Source of the DNA: a virus
Length of the DNA: 21,810 nucleotides
Strand: one strand, 5' to 3'
Virus record (IMG/VR): IMGVR_UViG_3300010885_007199
Coordinates: 1 to 21,810 of that record
A program made the translations under genes and the position numbers. The stretch's first letter is position 1; every line of letters starts with the position of its first letter. Positions 8,186 through 15,645 of the stretch are shown here, piece by piece. A model generated the notes under the pieces. That model worked only from the letters and a program-made list of their open reading frames with translations. It ran no database searches and was not told the DNA's origin.

Positions 8186-8211
8186 AAATATACCTCTATG
8201 ATATATTTATG
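8183..8211 (-). promoter_or_regulatory. Late promoter inside a start-codon-sequestering inverted repeat
   Basis: CATAAATATA and TATATTTATG form perfect 10-bp arms (8202-8211 and 8183-8192) around a 9-base loop holding the ribosome site. The late box CATAAATA (8204-8211) is the 5' arm on the minus strand, and the ATG at 8185 is in the 3' arm. The stem has only one G-C pair. The box directly abuts the stop codon of the upstream gene. Confidence 0.5.
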
Positions 8212-9390
8212 TTAGGGATTTTTCTTTATACCCTTGTATAAGCCACCGATAGTGTCGTTGGTTGCTTGTACTACTGATTGTGCGGCAGTGGGGAAATTAA
8301 AAGCATTGTTTCTATTTGGTGTGCCCTGAATACTATTTGTTACAGCACCTAAAGCTTCATTTTTTGCTATCTTTAATATATTTTGTGGATTCTTAAATGT
8401 ATTTACGGCTGTTCCTGCTTTTTGTATTACGCCTACAAAATTTCCAGTTTCTAAGTCATTTAATATACCTTGACCCGCATCCAATAAACCACCTGGACCT
8501 AATATAGTTGATTGACTGCCTGGACGTGCAATAGGACTTACTGTTTTATCATAATGATCTACTGCTCCAAACTCTTGCACAATAGTCTCTGGATTTTTGC
8601 CATTCAATGCACCTTCATAATACTTTACTGTTTCGTATTGTATACCCATTTTGTTTTCCATGACACCAGTTTCACTATAACTATATGTATCATGTCCAAA
8701 ACTTTCGATAACAGGATTTATTAATCTGTACAGAGCAAAATTATGCTGATTGAAACCATATATATTAATTGCTCTAAAGAAAGGAGCTTTGCTTATGCCC
8801 AAACCATCTCCAATTGGAGTCATTGAGTTACTGCCAGTTTCTCCTATATATCCCCAATCATCATTGCCTGCAATTGAGTTATCATATATCGTTCGTTTAT
8901 TTAAATCAGTTTGTGCTGAATTATTACTTATTGGACTTGGTCTATTATTATTACCTTGGGTAGTCGAAACTAAGTCGCCGGTCTGTGTTGCATCTTTATA
9001 ATAATATGTATAGTATGTATACCATAATTTACGAATCAAATTACTATTATCATCATGAAATGTAATAGTAACCGGATCATATTTTATTTTTGTTTGAACA
9101 ATTCGTTTACGATTATATTGATTTAATGTTGCTAAGTCAAATGAATACTTGGGAAGATCAATTGTTTTGACTGTTAATCCAAAGTTTTTATCTGCTGGCC
9201 AGTTTTTAGTAGCCTCAATTAAGCTAGTATTAACATCAAAATACACATGGAATAAAAACTTATATTTAGGAGCATATCCATATGAATTACTTCTAAATGT
9301 TTTGCTTGCATGGGTATAATCCCGCAGCCATTCGTTACCGAAAAATGCTGCAGAACTATCTTTTAACAGATTTTGAAAAAATCCTGACAT
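8212..9390 (-). CDS. Tail-tube-fold baseplate protein, probably gp54-like tube initiator, 392 aa
   Basis: Residues 40-135 show the same pattern as the tail tube protein encoded just upstream. A K-Y-K-F strand is followed by LTVKTIDLPKYSFDLATLNQYNRKRIVQTKIKYDPVTITFHDDNSN, corresponding to KQVIDIARPSVTF, then N-S-K and TTINLRDDAAGN in gp19. In T4 the tube-fold paralogues of gp19 are the baseplate proteins gp48 and gp54, which nucleate tube growth; gp54 is 320 aa. The C-terminal half has a further conserved stretch (INIYGFNQHNFALYRLINPVIESFGHDTYSYSETGVMENKMGIQYETVKYYEG) typical of the second half of that fold. It starts six bases after the gp19 stop with no clear ribosome site, so coupling is likely. 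The choice between gp54 and gp48 is uncertain. Confidence 0.68.
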   Translation of the reverse strand: MSGFFQNLLKDSSAAFFGNEWLRDYTHASKTFRSNSYGYAPKYKFLFHVYFDVNTSLIEATKNWPADKNFGLTVKTIDLPKYSFDLATLNQYNRKRIVQTKIKYDPVTITFHDDNSNLIRKLWYTYYTYYYKDATQTGDLVSTTQGNNNRPSPISNNSAQTDLNKRTIYDNSIAGNDDWGYIGETGSNSMTPIGDGLGISKAPFFRAINIYGFNQHNFALYRLINPVIESFGHDTYSYSETGVMENKMGIQYETVKYYEGALNGKNPETIVQEFGAVDHYDKTVSPIARPGSQSTILGPGGLLDAGQGILNDLETGNFVGVIQKAGTAVNTFKNPQNILKIAKNEALGAVTNSIQGTPNRNNAFNFPTAAQSVVQATNDTIGGLYKGIKKNP

Positions 9391-9396
9391 TAATTA

Positions 9397-10032
9397 TTAT
9401 TGTTTACTACCGATACCTGTAACTGATGTGCCACCGAATGCACGACCAACGTTTGTACCTAAACCAGCTGTCAATGGTGATTGAATAGCGTTATCATAAC
9501 GAATTGTTAATGATATAGTAACTGCTTCATTTGTTCCATAGTTCATGGTGTTATAGTTAGCACCTTGAATGAAACAACCATATAGTTCCCATGTTTCTAA
9601 TACATTGATACTTGTTGTACCGTTACCACCGTCTAGTACTTCATAGTTGATCTGGAATTTATAATCTTGACCTACAGCAGCTGATGCTTGTTCAACAAAG
9701 TCCATTTGTTTCTGTAACTGTTGTCCAACTAGTTTTGATACATTGCCAGCTGCATCATCACGTAAGTTAATTGTAGTAGTTGCCCACTCATGTTTACCTG
9801 CTAGATAAATCTTACTATTATAAATATCGATTGGTATTTCTGTAAAAGTAACACTTGGTCTTGCGATATCTATAACTTGTTTAGTTAGTTCTTGCGTAGA
9901 ACCACCTACACCAAAATTCAAGAACAATGTTCTGAAACGGTATTGTAATTTAGGCATCAACAAACCCTGAGAGCTAGTTGTACTATCTGCCCCTACGGTC
10001 ATATTGAACAATGATTGTGATGCTGTTGCCAT
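9397..10032 (-). CDS. 19: Tail tube protein gp19
   Basis: This 211-aa protein is a clear T4 gp19 homologue; hexameric rings of it form the inner tail tube. Diagnostic stretches are MPKLQYRFRTLFLNFGV (residues 26-42), IDIARPSVTFTEIPIDIYNS (54-73), LAGKHEWATTTINLRDDAAG, and the C-terminal ETWELYGCFIQGANYN with EAVTISLTIRYDNA. It is longer than T4 gp19 (163 aa) through a Ser/Thr-rich N-terminus and a Gly-rich tail after residue 188. It follows the sheath gene, the usual T4 order, but is separated by a hairpin and has its own late box and an AGGAG ribosome site eight bases before the ATG, fitting very high expression. Confidence 0.95.
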   Translation of the reverse strand: MATASQSLFNMTVGADSTTSSQGLLMPKLQYRFRTLFLNFGVGGSTQELTKQVIDIARPSVTFTEIPIDIYNSKIYLAGKHEWATTTINLRDDAAGNVSKLVGQQLQKQMDFVEQASAAVGQDYKFQINYEVLDGGNGTTSINVLETWELYGCFIQGANYNTMNYGTNEAVTISLTIRYDNAIQSPLTAGLGTNVGRAFGGTSVTGIGSKQ

Positions 10033-10051
10033 TTTTATATCTCCTTAATAT

Positions 10052-10059
10052 TATTTATT
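10052..10059 (-). promoter_or_regulatory. Late promoter box for tail tube gene 19
   Basis: AATAAATA on the minus strand lies 19 bases before the ATG at 10032 and is followed by the AAGGAGAT ribosome site. This gives the abundant tube protein a transcript separate from the sheath. Confidence 0.5.
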
Positions 10060-10067
10060 CTTTATAA

Positions 10068-10089
10068 AATTCCCCAATTAAGGGGAATT
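10068..10089 (-). terminator. Hairpin after tail sheath gene, probable terminator or attenuator
   Basis: AATTCCCC and GGGGAATT form a perfect 8-bp stem with a six-base loop, followed on the minus strand by only four Ts. It begins just after the sheath stop at 10096. The short T-run suggests partial termination or 3'-end protection. Confidence 0.6.
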
Positions 10090-10095
10090 ATTATT

Positions 10096-13000
10096 TTACT
10101 TTCCTAAACCACCTGTATTTACGATACGAACTGGTATGTAAATAAACTCAGCAGCTTTAACTGGTTCGATAGCGATATCGATCCATAATTCACTACGATC
10201 TATACGAGCCGGTGTGTTGTTACTGCCATCACACACTACTAGATAGTCATATAGACCACGTTTAGCAACTAAATCAATGAACAATGTTTGAACAACACCA
10301 GCTAATTGATTACGGGTTAATGAATCATTAGGTTCAAATATGAACGGTCTTGCTGCAGTTTGTAATTGATAACGAATGTATGCTACTAAACGAGCAACGT
10401 TAACTCTATCTAATGCACTTTGACTTGCATAGCTAGTTTTGTTACCATAGTTTAATAATCCAACACCGGTAAAGTATGCTAAAGGATTGATCTGATTAGT
10501 ATACAATACATCACGAATTCCCATACGATTTTTAATTGTATGGAATTCACCAGTTTTTGCATCTAAGTAACCGATGTTGGTAGCATTATCAATAGTACCT
10601 CTACGAGTACCAGCTGCCGCTAACCAAGGATAAGCTACAGTATCATTACGCAAGAATGTACGCAACATCATATGTGATGCTGGAACTACTGCTGGACTAC
10701 CTGTTAAATCAGTTGTAATACCACTTGGATAGAATACACCTAAATAACTATCACGAGTTACCCAACCATCTTCACCGGTTGCTGTCGCACCCATTTGATT
10801 AGTTGCCCAATTTGTAATATCAGTAGCTTTATCTTCTAAACGTAATGGTGTATCACCGATAATAAACGCAGTATTATTACGATCATTATTTAATGCAACC
10901 ATATCAGTTTGTAATTCGGGATATCCAGGAGCTGCAATCAAGTTAAAGAATGAATCTTCTTCACGAATCGCCATGTTTGTATCAATAGCTGCCTTCAATG
11001 ATTGAACAATCATACTACGTTGAGCTTTTCTACCCATATATGCTGCACCAGTAGCATCTAATCCGCTTGCACTTACCCAAGCATACGTTTCCATTGGTAG
11101 ATTAGCTGTGTTAGTTGGAGCTGCTGAGTTATATGAACCAGCATTAGGATAATTACTTGCTGTGAAATAATCTGCCTTAAATTGCTTTACATTGTAACCT
11201 GAACGGCGTGTGTTGAATAACAACATACCCTGTGGATATAGTGCGGGGTTAGGAGCATCTAAATCTAAATAGTTACTTGTCAATAAACTAGTAATGCTAG
11301 GGATAGGATCATTAACTGGATCAATTGAACCAGATGAACCCCAACGAGCATCTGCGAATAGCAAACCGTTACTGCTAACTTGATCTGTCTTGTCAATCAA
11401 TACCCATTGATCAACACGTTTAACATTTTGCCAACGATAGATCATTGGATAGTTTTCTAGATCACCAGTATCTAACCATAAATCACCATAGACTAATGAT
11501 GAACCATCAGTTTGTGTTGTTGGAGCTGATGCACTTGCAATAACACCACCTAAATCAGTAGTATTACTACCTGAACTTGCTGGGTGACCACTAGCATCAT
11601 AATTTACATTTCTATAACCTTTCCAGGCACCACCTTGATTGATCATAATATCAACTTGAGTTTGTGTGCTATAGAACCAATGTTTACCGTCAACTGGATT
11701 AGATGCTGGAGCACCATTTGATGGTGTATAAGTAAAATCTACCCAATTTGAAAATTGTGTATAATAATTTGATACACCAGTACCAGATACAACTGCAACT
11801 TTAGTTGGAGCGCCAGCTGAAACTGCTAATACTCTTAATATTAGATCATTTGCAGGTGATGCACCTAATAATTGGGTACCTGTAATTGTTAATAGATCAC
11901 CTATAGCATATCCAGTACCACCAGCTATACTATTGATAATATATTCATTGCCATACAAGCTAACGCTTACAGAAGCACCAGTACCTCCACCAGTTGGATT
12001 TGCAACTGCGTTAGTATAATAAGTTAAATTGCCACGCTTAACACCAGGCGTAACATCAACTACAAATCCTAAACTAGTAAGTAGTGATGATGTTTTACCA
12101 TTTGCATCAGACAAATAAATTTCTCCACCCTCAGTATGTGATATTTGTACTGCACCGTCAGTTGTTACTGTTGCAGTTGTGTAAGGTATATTTTTAGATA
12201 ACCAATCAGAAACAAAAGATGTAGCTGTTGTGCCTGTATTTGTAAATGAATATGTTGCGCTATAACTGCTTGAACCAGGCAAACTAGTTTTAACAGATAT
12301 AATGTTACCGGTAGTAGTTGTTGGATTTGATACTGTTCCTGTAATTACTGTAGGACCAGTCGCTAAACGTTCCCAGAATAGTACCGGAGCTTTTGACAAT
12401 GCACCACCATCTGAATATTCAGCATAGATACTTCCGGCTGGAATTTCCATTCCGCCTGTACTATCTAAATCAGCATTGGCTGCCTTTTCATCAACATATA
12501 AAGGAACATCTAACATTGAAAATGCTTGTGTATTTACATTAAATTTAGATAATACAATTTTTAAGCCGTTTCCAGCAGAACTTGTTTTAATCCAAACTGA
12601 ATCACTTGGATGCGGTTTGCTCTGACTTGCTGACCATAATGGCATTTGAGCTGATGTACCATAAACCATATCTGCTGAATAATATACAGCAGGGGAAATT
12701 CCCAAATCATTCAATACAGTTCCTGAACCAGCAGCAATAGTAATAGCAAGATTTTGCCATGCATTAGTTCTAAGACCTTGATTAGATACAGATAAAGACA
12801 ACTTACCTGATATATTGTATGCGTGTAATCCAGCGATGCCCACTGAATTAATAAGTGATACTACGCCATCTACATTATTATTTGGACTACTAGGAACAGT
12901 TACTGTTAATGGTGTTGTGATTGGCATATCACCGATTGGACTAGTAATTGATAATACAAAACTATCACCAGCAGACAATACTGGATTAGAAACTGTACCA

Positions 13001-13686
13001 GTTACTGCTGGAATAGCAGCTTTCCATTCATTGCTTCCTAAATTAACCCAAGTATTAAATCTTGTCTTATAAAAATAAGTGCTGTGTGTAAGTTGTGCAT
13101 CAGAGTTTTCTGGTTTAATTGCTACAACTGCGTAACTACCAATATTGCCTAATGATGCTTTTGGCTTACCAGCTGAAAGATCACTCGCATGTGTAATTAC
13201 GATAGGTTCAACATTAGTGAATCCACCTGTAATTGCATCAAATTCATAAATACCCCACGTTGTGTTTGTTGTATCTAACCAATATGTGTTGTCAGCTGGA
13301 GCTCCGTCTGGACGAGAAACTTGTCCAACAAAACTAGCTAAATCAACATCAGCACGTAAAATATAACAACGGTTTGTTGAACCTAATAATGAGTAAGCAG
13401 CTAGCAAACCATATTCGTTTAATTCATATCCGTGAATTGGAGTACCATTCGTTGTCTTGTAAAAGAACGGTGTACCAAATAATGTAACTAGATCACGCTG
13501 ACTTGTTACTTGATACAACTTGTTAGCGTTTGCCGCTGTTGTTCCAGCCGCAATTGCTGTACCGGATGCGTCTGCTTTGTTTTGTGCTGTTGCTAATACC
13601 AACAACGGGACTGAGTTTGAGGCTGCTGGTAAATATTGACTTTGGTCAACTATTGATACTTCTACGCCTGGTGATGCTAGTGCCAT
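10096..13686 (-). CDS. 18: Contractile tail sheath protein gp18, expanded to 1196 aa
   Basis: Residues 1-120 (ALASPGVEVSIVDQS, then RDLVTLFGTPFF and TNRCYILRADVDLA) and residues 860-1196 are the conserved sheath parts. The latter include the C-terminal domain with FIFEPNDSLTRNQL, KRGLYDYLVVCD and ELWIDIAIEPVKAAEFIYIPVRI. T4 gp18 is 659 aa, so about 500 residues are extra, all between about 120 and 800. They include two related beta-type domains (about 226-333 and 446-545, each starting TGTVSNP), a Gly-Thr-Gly-Tyr module near 585-605, and four segments with a YWLD/VWIK/HWFY/LWLD core (at 135, 364, 669 and 736). These would face outward on the sheath. It has a late box 50 bases upstream and an AAAGGAAA ribosome site. 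The identification is certain; the role of the inserts is not known. Confidence 0.97.
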   Translation of the reverse strand: MALASPGVEVSIVDQSQYLPAASNSVPLLVLATAQNKADASGTAIAAGTTAANANKLYQVTSQRDLVTLFGTPFFYKTTNGTPIHGYELNEYGLLAAYSLLGSTNRCYILRADVDLASFVGQVSRPDGAPADNTYWLDTTNTTWGIYEFDAITGGFTNVEPIVITHASDLSAGKPKASLGNIGSYAVVAIKPENSDAQLTHSTYFYKTRFNTWVNLGSNEWKAAIPAVTGTVSNPVLSAGDSFVLSITSPIGDMPITTPLTVTVPSSPNNNVDGVVSLINSVGIAGLHAYNISGKLSLSVSNQGLRTNAWQNLAITIAAGSGTVLNDLGISPAVYYSADMVYGTSAQMPLWSASQSKPHPSDSVWIKTSSAGNGLKIVLSKFNVNTQAFSMLDVPLYVDEKAANADLDSTGGMEIPAGSIYAEYSDGGALSKAPVLFWERLATGPTVITGTVSNPTTTTGNIISVKTSLPGSSSYSATYSFTNTGTTATSFVSDWLSKNIPYTTATVTTDGAVQISHTEGGEIYLSDANGKTSSLLTSLGFVVDVTPGVKRGNLTYYTNAVANPTGGGTGASVSVSLYGNEYIINSIAGGTGYAIGDLLTITGTQLLGASPANDLILRVLAVSAGAPTKVAVVSGTGVSNYYTQFSNWVDFTYTPSNGAPASNPVDGKHWFYSTQTQVDIMINQGGAWKGYRNVNYDASGHPASSGSNTTDLGGVIASASAPTTQTDGSSLVYGDLWLDTGDLENYPMIYRWQNVKRVDQWVLIDKTDQVSSNGLLFADARWGSSGSIDPVNDPIPSITSLLTSNYLDLDAPNPALYPQGMLLFNTRRSGYNVKQFKADYFTASNYPNAGSYNSAAPTNTANLPMETYAWVSASGLDATGAAYMGRKAQRSMIVQSLKAAIDTNMAIREEDSFFNLIAAPGYPELQTDMVALNNDRNNTAFIIGDTPLRLEDKATDITNWATNQMGATATGEDGWVTRDSYLGVFYPSGITTDLTGSPAVVPASHMMLRTFLRNDTVAYPWLAAAGTRRGTIDNATNIGYLDAKTGEFHTIKNRMGIRDVLYTNQINPLAYFTGVGLLNYGNKTSYASQSALDRVNVARLVAYIRYQLQTAARPFIFEPNDSLTRNQLAGVVQTLFIDLVAKRGLYDYLVVCDGSNNTPARIDRSELWIDIAIEPVKAAEFIYIPVRIVNTGGLGK

Positions 13687-13738
13687 TTTAAATTTCCTTT
13701 AGTTATGATTTTGAGGGTTAACGCCCTGTTCGTATTAA

Positions 13739-13746
13739 TATTTATG
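13739..13746 (-). promoter_or_regulatory. Late promoter box for tail sheath gene 18
   Basis: CATAAATA on the minus strand lies 52 bases before the ATG at 13686. The leader contains a small AGGG/CCCT hairpin (13714-13727) and ends with an AAAGGAAA ribosome site. Confidence 0.5.
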
Positions 13747-13776
13747 CTATATGCAAAAAAATCATTGGTTACGGAA

Positions 13777-13786
13777 CCTTCGAAGG
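13777..13786. other. 10-bp palindrome between divergent late promoters
   Basis: CCTTCGAAGG is a perfect palindrome lying between the minus-strand sheath promoter box and the plus-strand HNH-like promoter box. It could be a protein-binding site; no function is established. Confidence 0.35.
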
Positions 13787-13789
13787 CTT

Positions 13790-13797
13790 GATAAATA
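13790..13797 (+). promoter_or_regulatory. Late promoter box five bases before the HNH-like start
   Basis: GATAAATA is followed by ATACA and then the ATG at 13803. If initiation follows the T4 rule (box at about -13 to -6), +1 is the A of the ATG and the message is leaderless. No Shine-Dalgarno sequence is present. Confidence 0.5.
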
Positions 13798-13802
13798 ATA
13801 CA

Positions 13803-14147
13803 ATGAGACCTATATGCAAACTATGTAATAAAAATCATTCGGCTATTAATTATAAACGAGCTGGAATTACTCATTATAGAAGTATATGTGATGACTGTGG
13901 TAAAAAAAAGCCAAAAGATAAAGTGAGAGTCCAATCTTGGGCAAAGAGTGGATACAAGAAAAAAGCCACATGTGACTTATGCGGCTTTAAAAGTACATAT
14001 TCAACACAACTAACTGTGTTTCATATTGACGGAAATTTAGAAAATAATGTGTTTACTAATCTACGTACAATCTGCTTAAACTGCATTGAAGTAGTAAAAA
14101 GAAAAGATGTTAATTGGCGCAGAGGTGATTTAACTGTTGATTATTAA
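13803..14147 (+). CDS. HNH-like zinc protein, 114 aa, probably catalytically degenerate
   Basis: Two Cys pairs near the N-terminus (C5/C8 and C29/C32) and two in the C-terminal half (C57/C60 and C91/C94) make two likely zinc sites. Between the last pairs lies FHIDGNLENNVFTNLRTIC, the shape of an HNH beta-beta-alpha-metal core (HHxDGNxxNN...NL...C..C). His74 is present, but the preceding metal-ligand position is Phe73 and the His normally after the last Cys pair is Ile95, so nuclease activity is doubtful. The ATG at 13803 is preferred over a TTG at 13788 because the upstream codons overlap the late promoter box. The gene runs against its neighbours and overlaps the 3' end of gene 1 by 18 bases. 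I recall similar proteins in aquatic T4-like phages. Confidence 0.72.
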   Translation: MRPICKLCNKNHSAINYKRAGITHYRSICDDCGKKKPKDKVRVQSWAKSGYKKKATCDLCGFKSTYSTQLTVFHIDGNLENNVFTNLRTICLNCIEVVKRKDVNWRRGDLTVDY

Positions 14148-14771
14148 TTCAACTTGTTTATATAAATCATCAATAGATCCATCATTGTTTAAATAATGAT
14201 CATAATCTAAACCAACACTACTATATTCACTTGCATGAATTTTTAATTTGTCTAGCAGGTTTTTACTTGTAGCCCACATTGGATTACCATTTGGTCCTCG
14301 ATTATAGTGTTCAGCATAATGGCACCAATCTGGATCAGTTCCTCGATTAACTCTTATAGTAATTCCACCTGCATTTTTAATTGCTTTAACTTCATTTGCA
14401 AATCTGCAATCTGAAATAACAACATTATCTTGACTAGTAAGTAATTTATGTTCTAGTGCTGCTATCCAAATATCGTCATGGAATCCTCTACGACATACTT
14501 CTGTACCCCAATACTGTAAAATATATCTTGGTGTAAGGTCTGGTATATCTAACCTCGTTGACCACCATGGATCAACTTGTTCACGCCATTCTCTGCTATA
14601 TGTGGTGTTACCCTCAAGCAATTCTCGGTCCCAACCAAAAACTTTTGCCACAGCATCTTTCAAACTGTTTGCAAAACTTTCTTTTTTAAATCCGTGAAAT
14701 GTTGTAAGATAATTAGCAATTGTATCTTTGCCCGACCCTATTAAACCGGTCACACCTATGATTTTTGTCAT
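14130..14771 (-). CDS. 1: Deoxynucleoside monophosphate kinase, T4 gp1-like
   Basis: This 213-aa protein phosphorylates dNMPs to supply DNA synthesis. The P-loop is GLIGSGKDT (G9 to T17), where Asp after Lys is typical of this kinase group. Other marks are FANSLKDAVAKVFGWDRELLEG, REWREQVDPWWS, the ILQYWGTEVCRRGFHDDIWI segment (about residues 93-112) and VISDCRFANEV, which holds the Walker-B-like Asp and Arg lid residues. T4 gp1 is 241 aa, so it is slightly short but complete. A strong AGGAGAG ribosome site lies four bases before the ATG. Its upstream region has a TATAGTATAATA element rather than a late box, fitting earlier expression than the structural neighbours. Its 3' end converges on the HNH-like gene. 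Confidence 0.93.
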   Translation of the reverse strand: MTKIIGVTGLIGSGKDTIANYLTTFHGFKKESFANSLKDAVAKVFGWDRELLEGNTTYSREWREQVDPWWSTRLDIPDLTPRYILQYWGTEVCRRGFHDDIWIAALEHKLLTSQDNVVISDCRFANEVKAIKNAGGITIRVNRGTDPDWCHYAEHYNRGPNGNPMWATSKNLLDKLKIHASEYSSVGLDYDHYLNNDGSIDDLYKQVELIINS

Positions 14772-14790
14772 TGAACTCTCCTGTATACTG

Positions 14791-14802
14791 TATTATACTA
14801 TA
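14791..14802 (-). promoter_or_regulatory. Early-type promoter element for gene 1
   Basis: TATAGTATAATA on the minus strand contains a perfect TATAAT -10 hexamer and shares 11 of 12 positions with elements before the 406-aa and Nudix genes. No good -35 hexamer is visible 16-18 bases upstream, so an activator may be needed. Confidence 0.5.
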
Positions 14803-14829
14803 AGAGTATGACGAAAGTAAATGATTAGG

Positions 14830-15603
14830 TTAACCAATGATCCATGTCAATGGTTGTGAATAATCAACGTAACGTTTGAGGTCTTCTATTAACATAGCTT
14901 GCATTGCAACACCTTCTGCTTTTAGTTGAGCACCATTCAAACTTGTTCCTCCACTAGGGCCTGCAATACTTCCAAATTTCTCACGAGCTTCACCTAATGT
15001 TAATTTTAATTGGCTAAGTGTCCAATCACCAATCCAAACACCTGCACCCGGATCTTGCAACAAAACTACTTCAGGTTTCTGTACATCAGCCCAAATTAAC
15101 ATCTGTTCACCCTGACCTTTTGGATCACGAACTAATTTGATTTCTTTTGTTACTGGATTGAATGTATAGATTACATAACCACCAAACATACGTGCGGCTA
15201 ACTCAATGTATTGTGCATAAAAATCATAAGTGGCTAATCCACCTGCATAGTTGTAATTGAGCAAATATGTATTGAGAATAGCACTAGAAAATGGATCGAA
15301 TGAACTTGCGGCTGGACCAGTTTCTAAACCAATGGTTCTACGAAATACTTGTCGTACATTGATAAATTCTTTAGGAAGTGTATATACATTTTGATGAGTA
15401 TTGATAGTCATCAATGTATAAGATTCTTCGGTGGCATTTTGCGCTCTTTGTCTGTATACTTTAACAGCATAGCTGTAAGCGGCTTCATAATGATCTGGAT
15501 CCAATTCCAGATCAACAATACCCTCACCCAAACGAAGGCGAAGATTTCTAAATAATTCTTCTTTTAAATCATTTAATGCAGGTTGTTTAATTTCGACAGA
15601 CAT
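14830..15603 (-). CDS. 13: Neck protein gp13-like, 257 aa
   Basis: The N-terminal helices (LKEELFRNLRLRLGEGIVDLELDPDHYEAAYSYAVKVYRQRA) match the start of the gp13/portal-adaptor family, which binds beneath the portal and with gp14 forms the neck that accepts the tail. Further marks are the NVRQVFRR strand, a DFYAQYIELAARMFG helix, FNPVTKEIKLVRDPKG, and the late GGTSLNGAQLKAEGVAMQAMLIEDL helix, where family members have GGVQFNGQQI-type sequences. T4 gp13 is 309 aa. It is transcribed away from the gp14 and gp15 genes, which sit on the opposite strand beyond the early operon. The start is fixed by a TGGAG ribosome site seven bases upstream. That site is buried in a hairpin whose loop side carries the late promoter. 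Confidence 0.75.
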   Translation of the reverse strand: MSVEIKQPALNDLKEELFRNLRLRLGEGIVDLELDPDHYEAAYSYAVKVYRQRAQNATEESYTLMTINTHQNVYTLPKEFINVRQVFRRTIGLETGPAASSFDPFSSAILNTYLLNYNYAGGLATYDFYAQYIELAARMFGGYVIYTFNPVTKEIKLVRDPKGQGEQMLIWADVQKPEVVLLQDPGAGVWIGDWTLSQLKLTLGEAREKFGSIAGPSGGTSLNGAQLKAEGVAMQAMLIEDLKRYVDYSQPLTWIIG

Positions 15604-15605
15604 AT

Positions 15606-15638
15606 AGTACTCCAGATATTGTATTTATCTAGAGTACT
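15606..15638 (-). promoter_or_regulatory. Late promoter nested in an RBS-sequestering hairpin before gp13
   Basis: On the minus strand, AGTACTCTAGATA (15638-15626) pairs with TATCTGGAGTACT (15618-15606): 13 bp including one G-U, with a 7-base loop. The GGAG ribosome site (15610-15613) is in the 3' arm. The late box GATAAATA (15622-15629) runs from the 5' arm through the loop, so a transcript starting about six bases after it lacks the 5' arm and has a free ribosome site. Confidence 0.75.
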
Positions 15639-15645
15639 GGTTTGG

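Noticed and set aside
13788-13802. TTG start for the HNH-like gene at 13788
   Set aside because: It would place the first codons on the late promoter box; the ATG at 13803 is a better start and family members begin with MRP- or MARP-like sequence, from memory.
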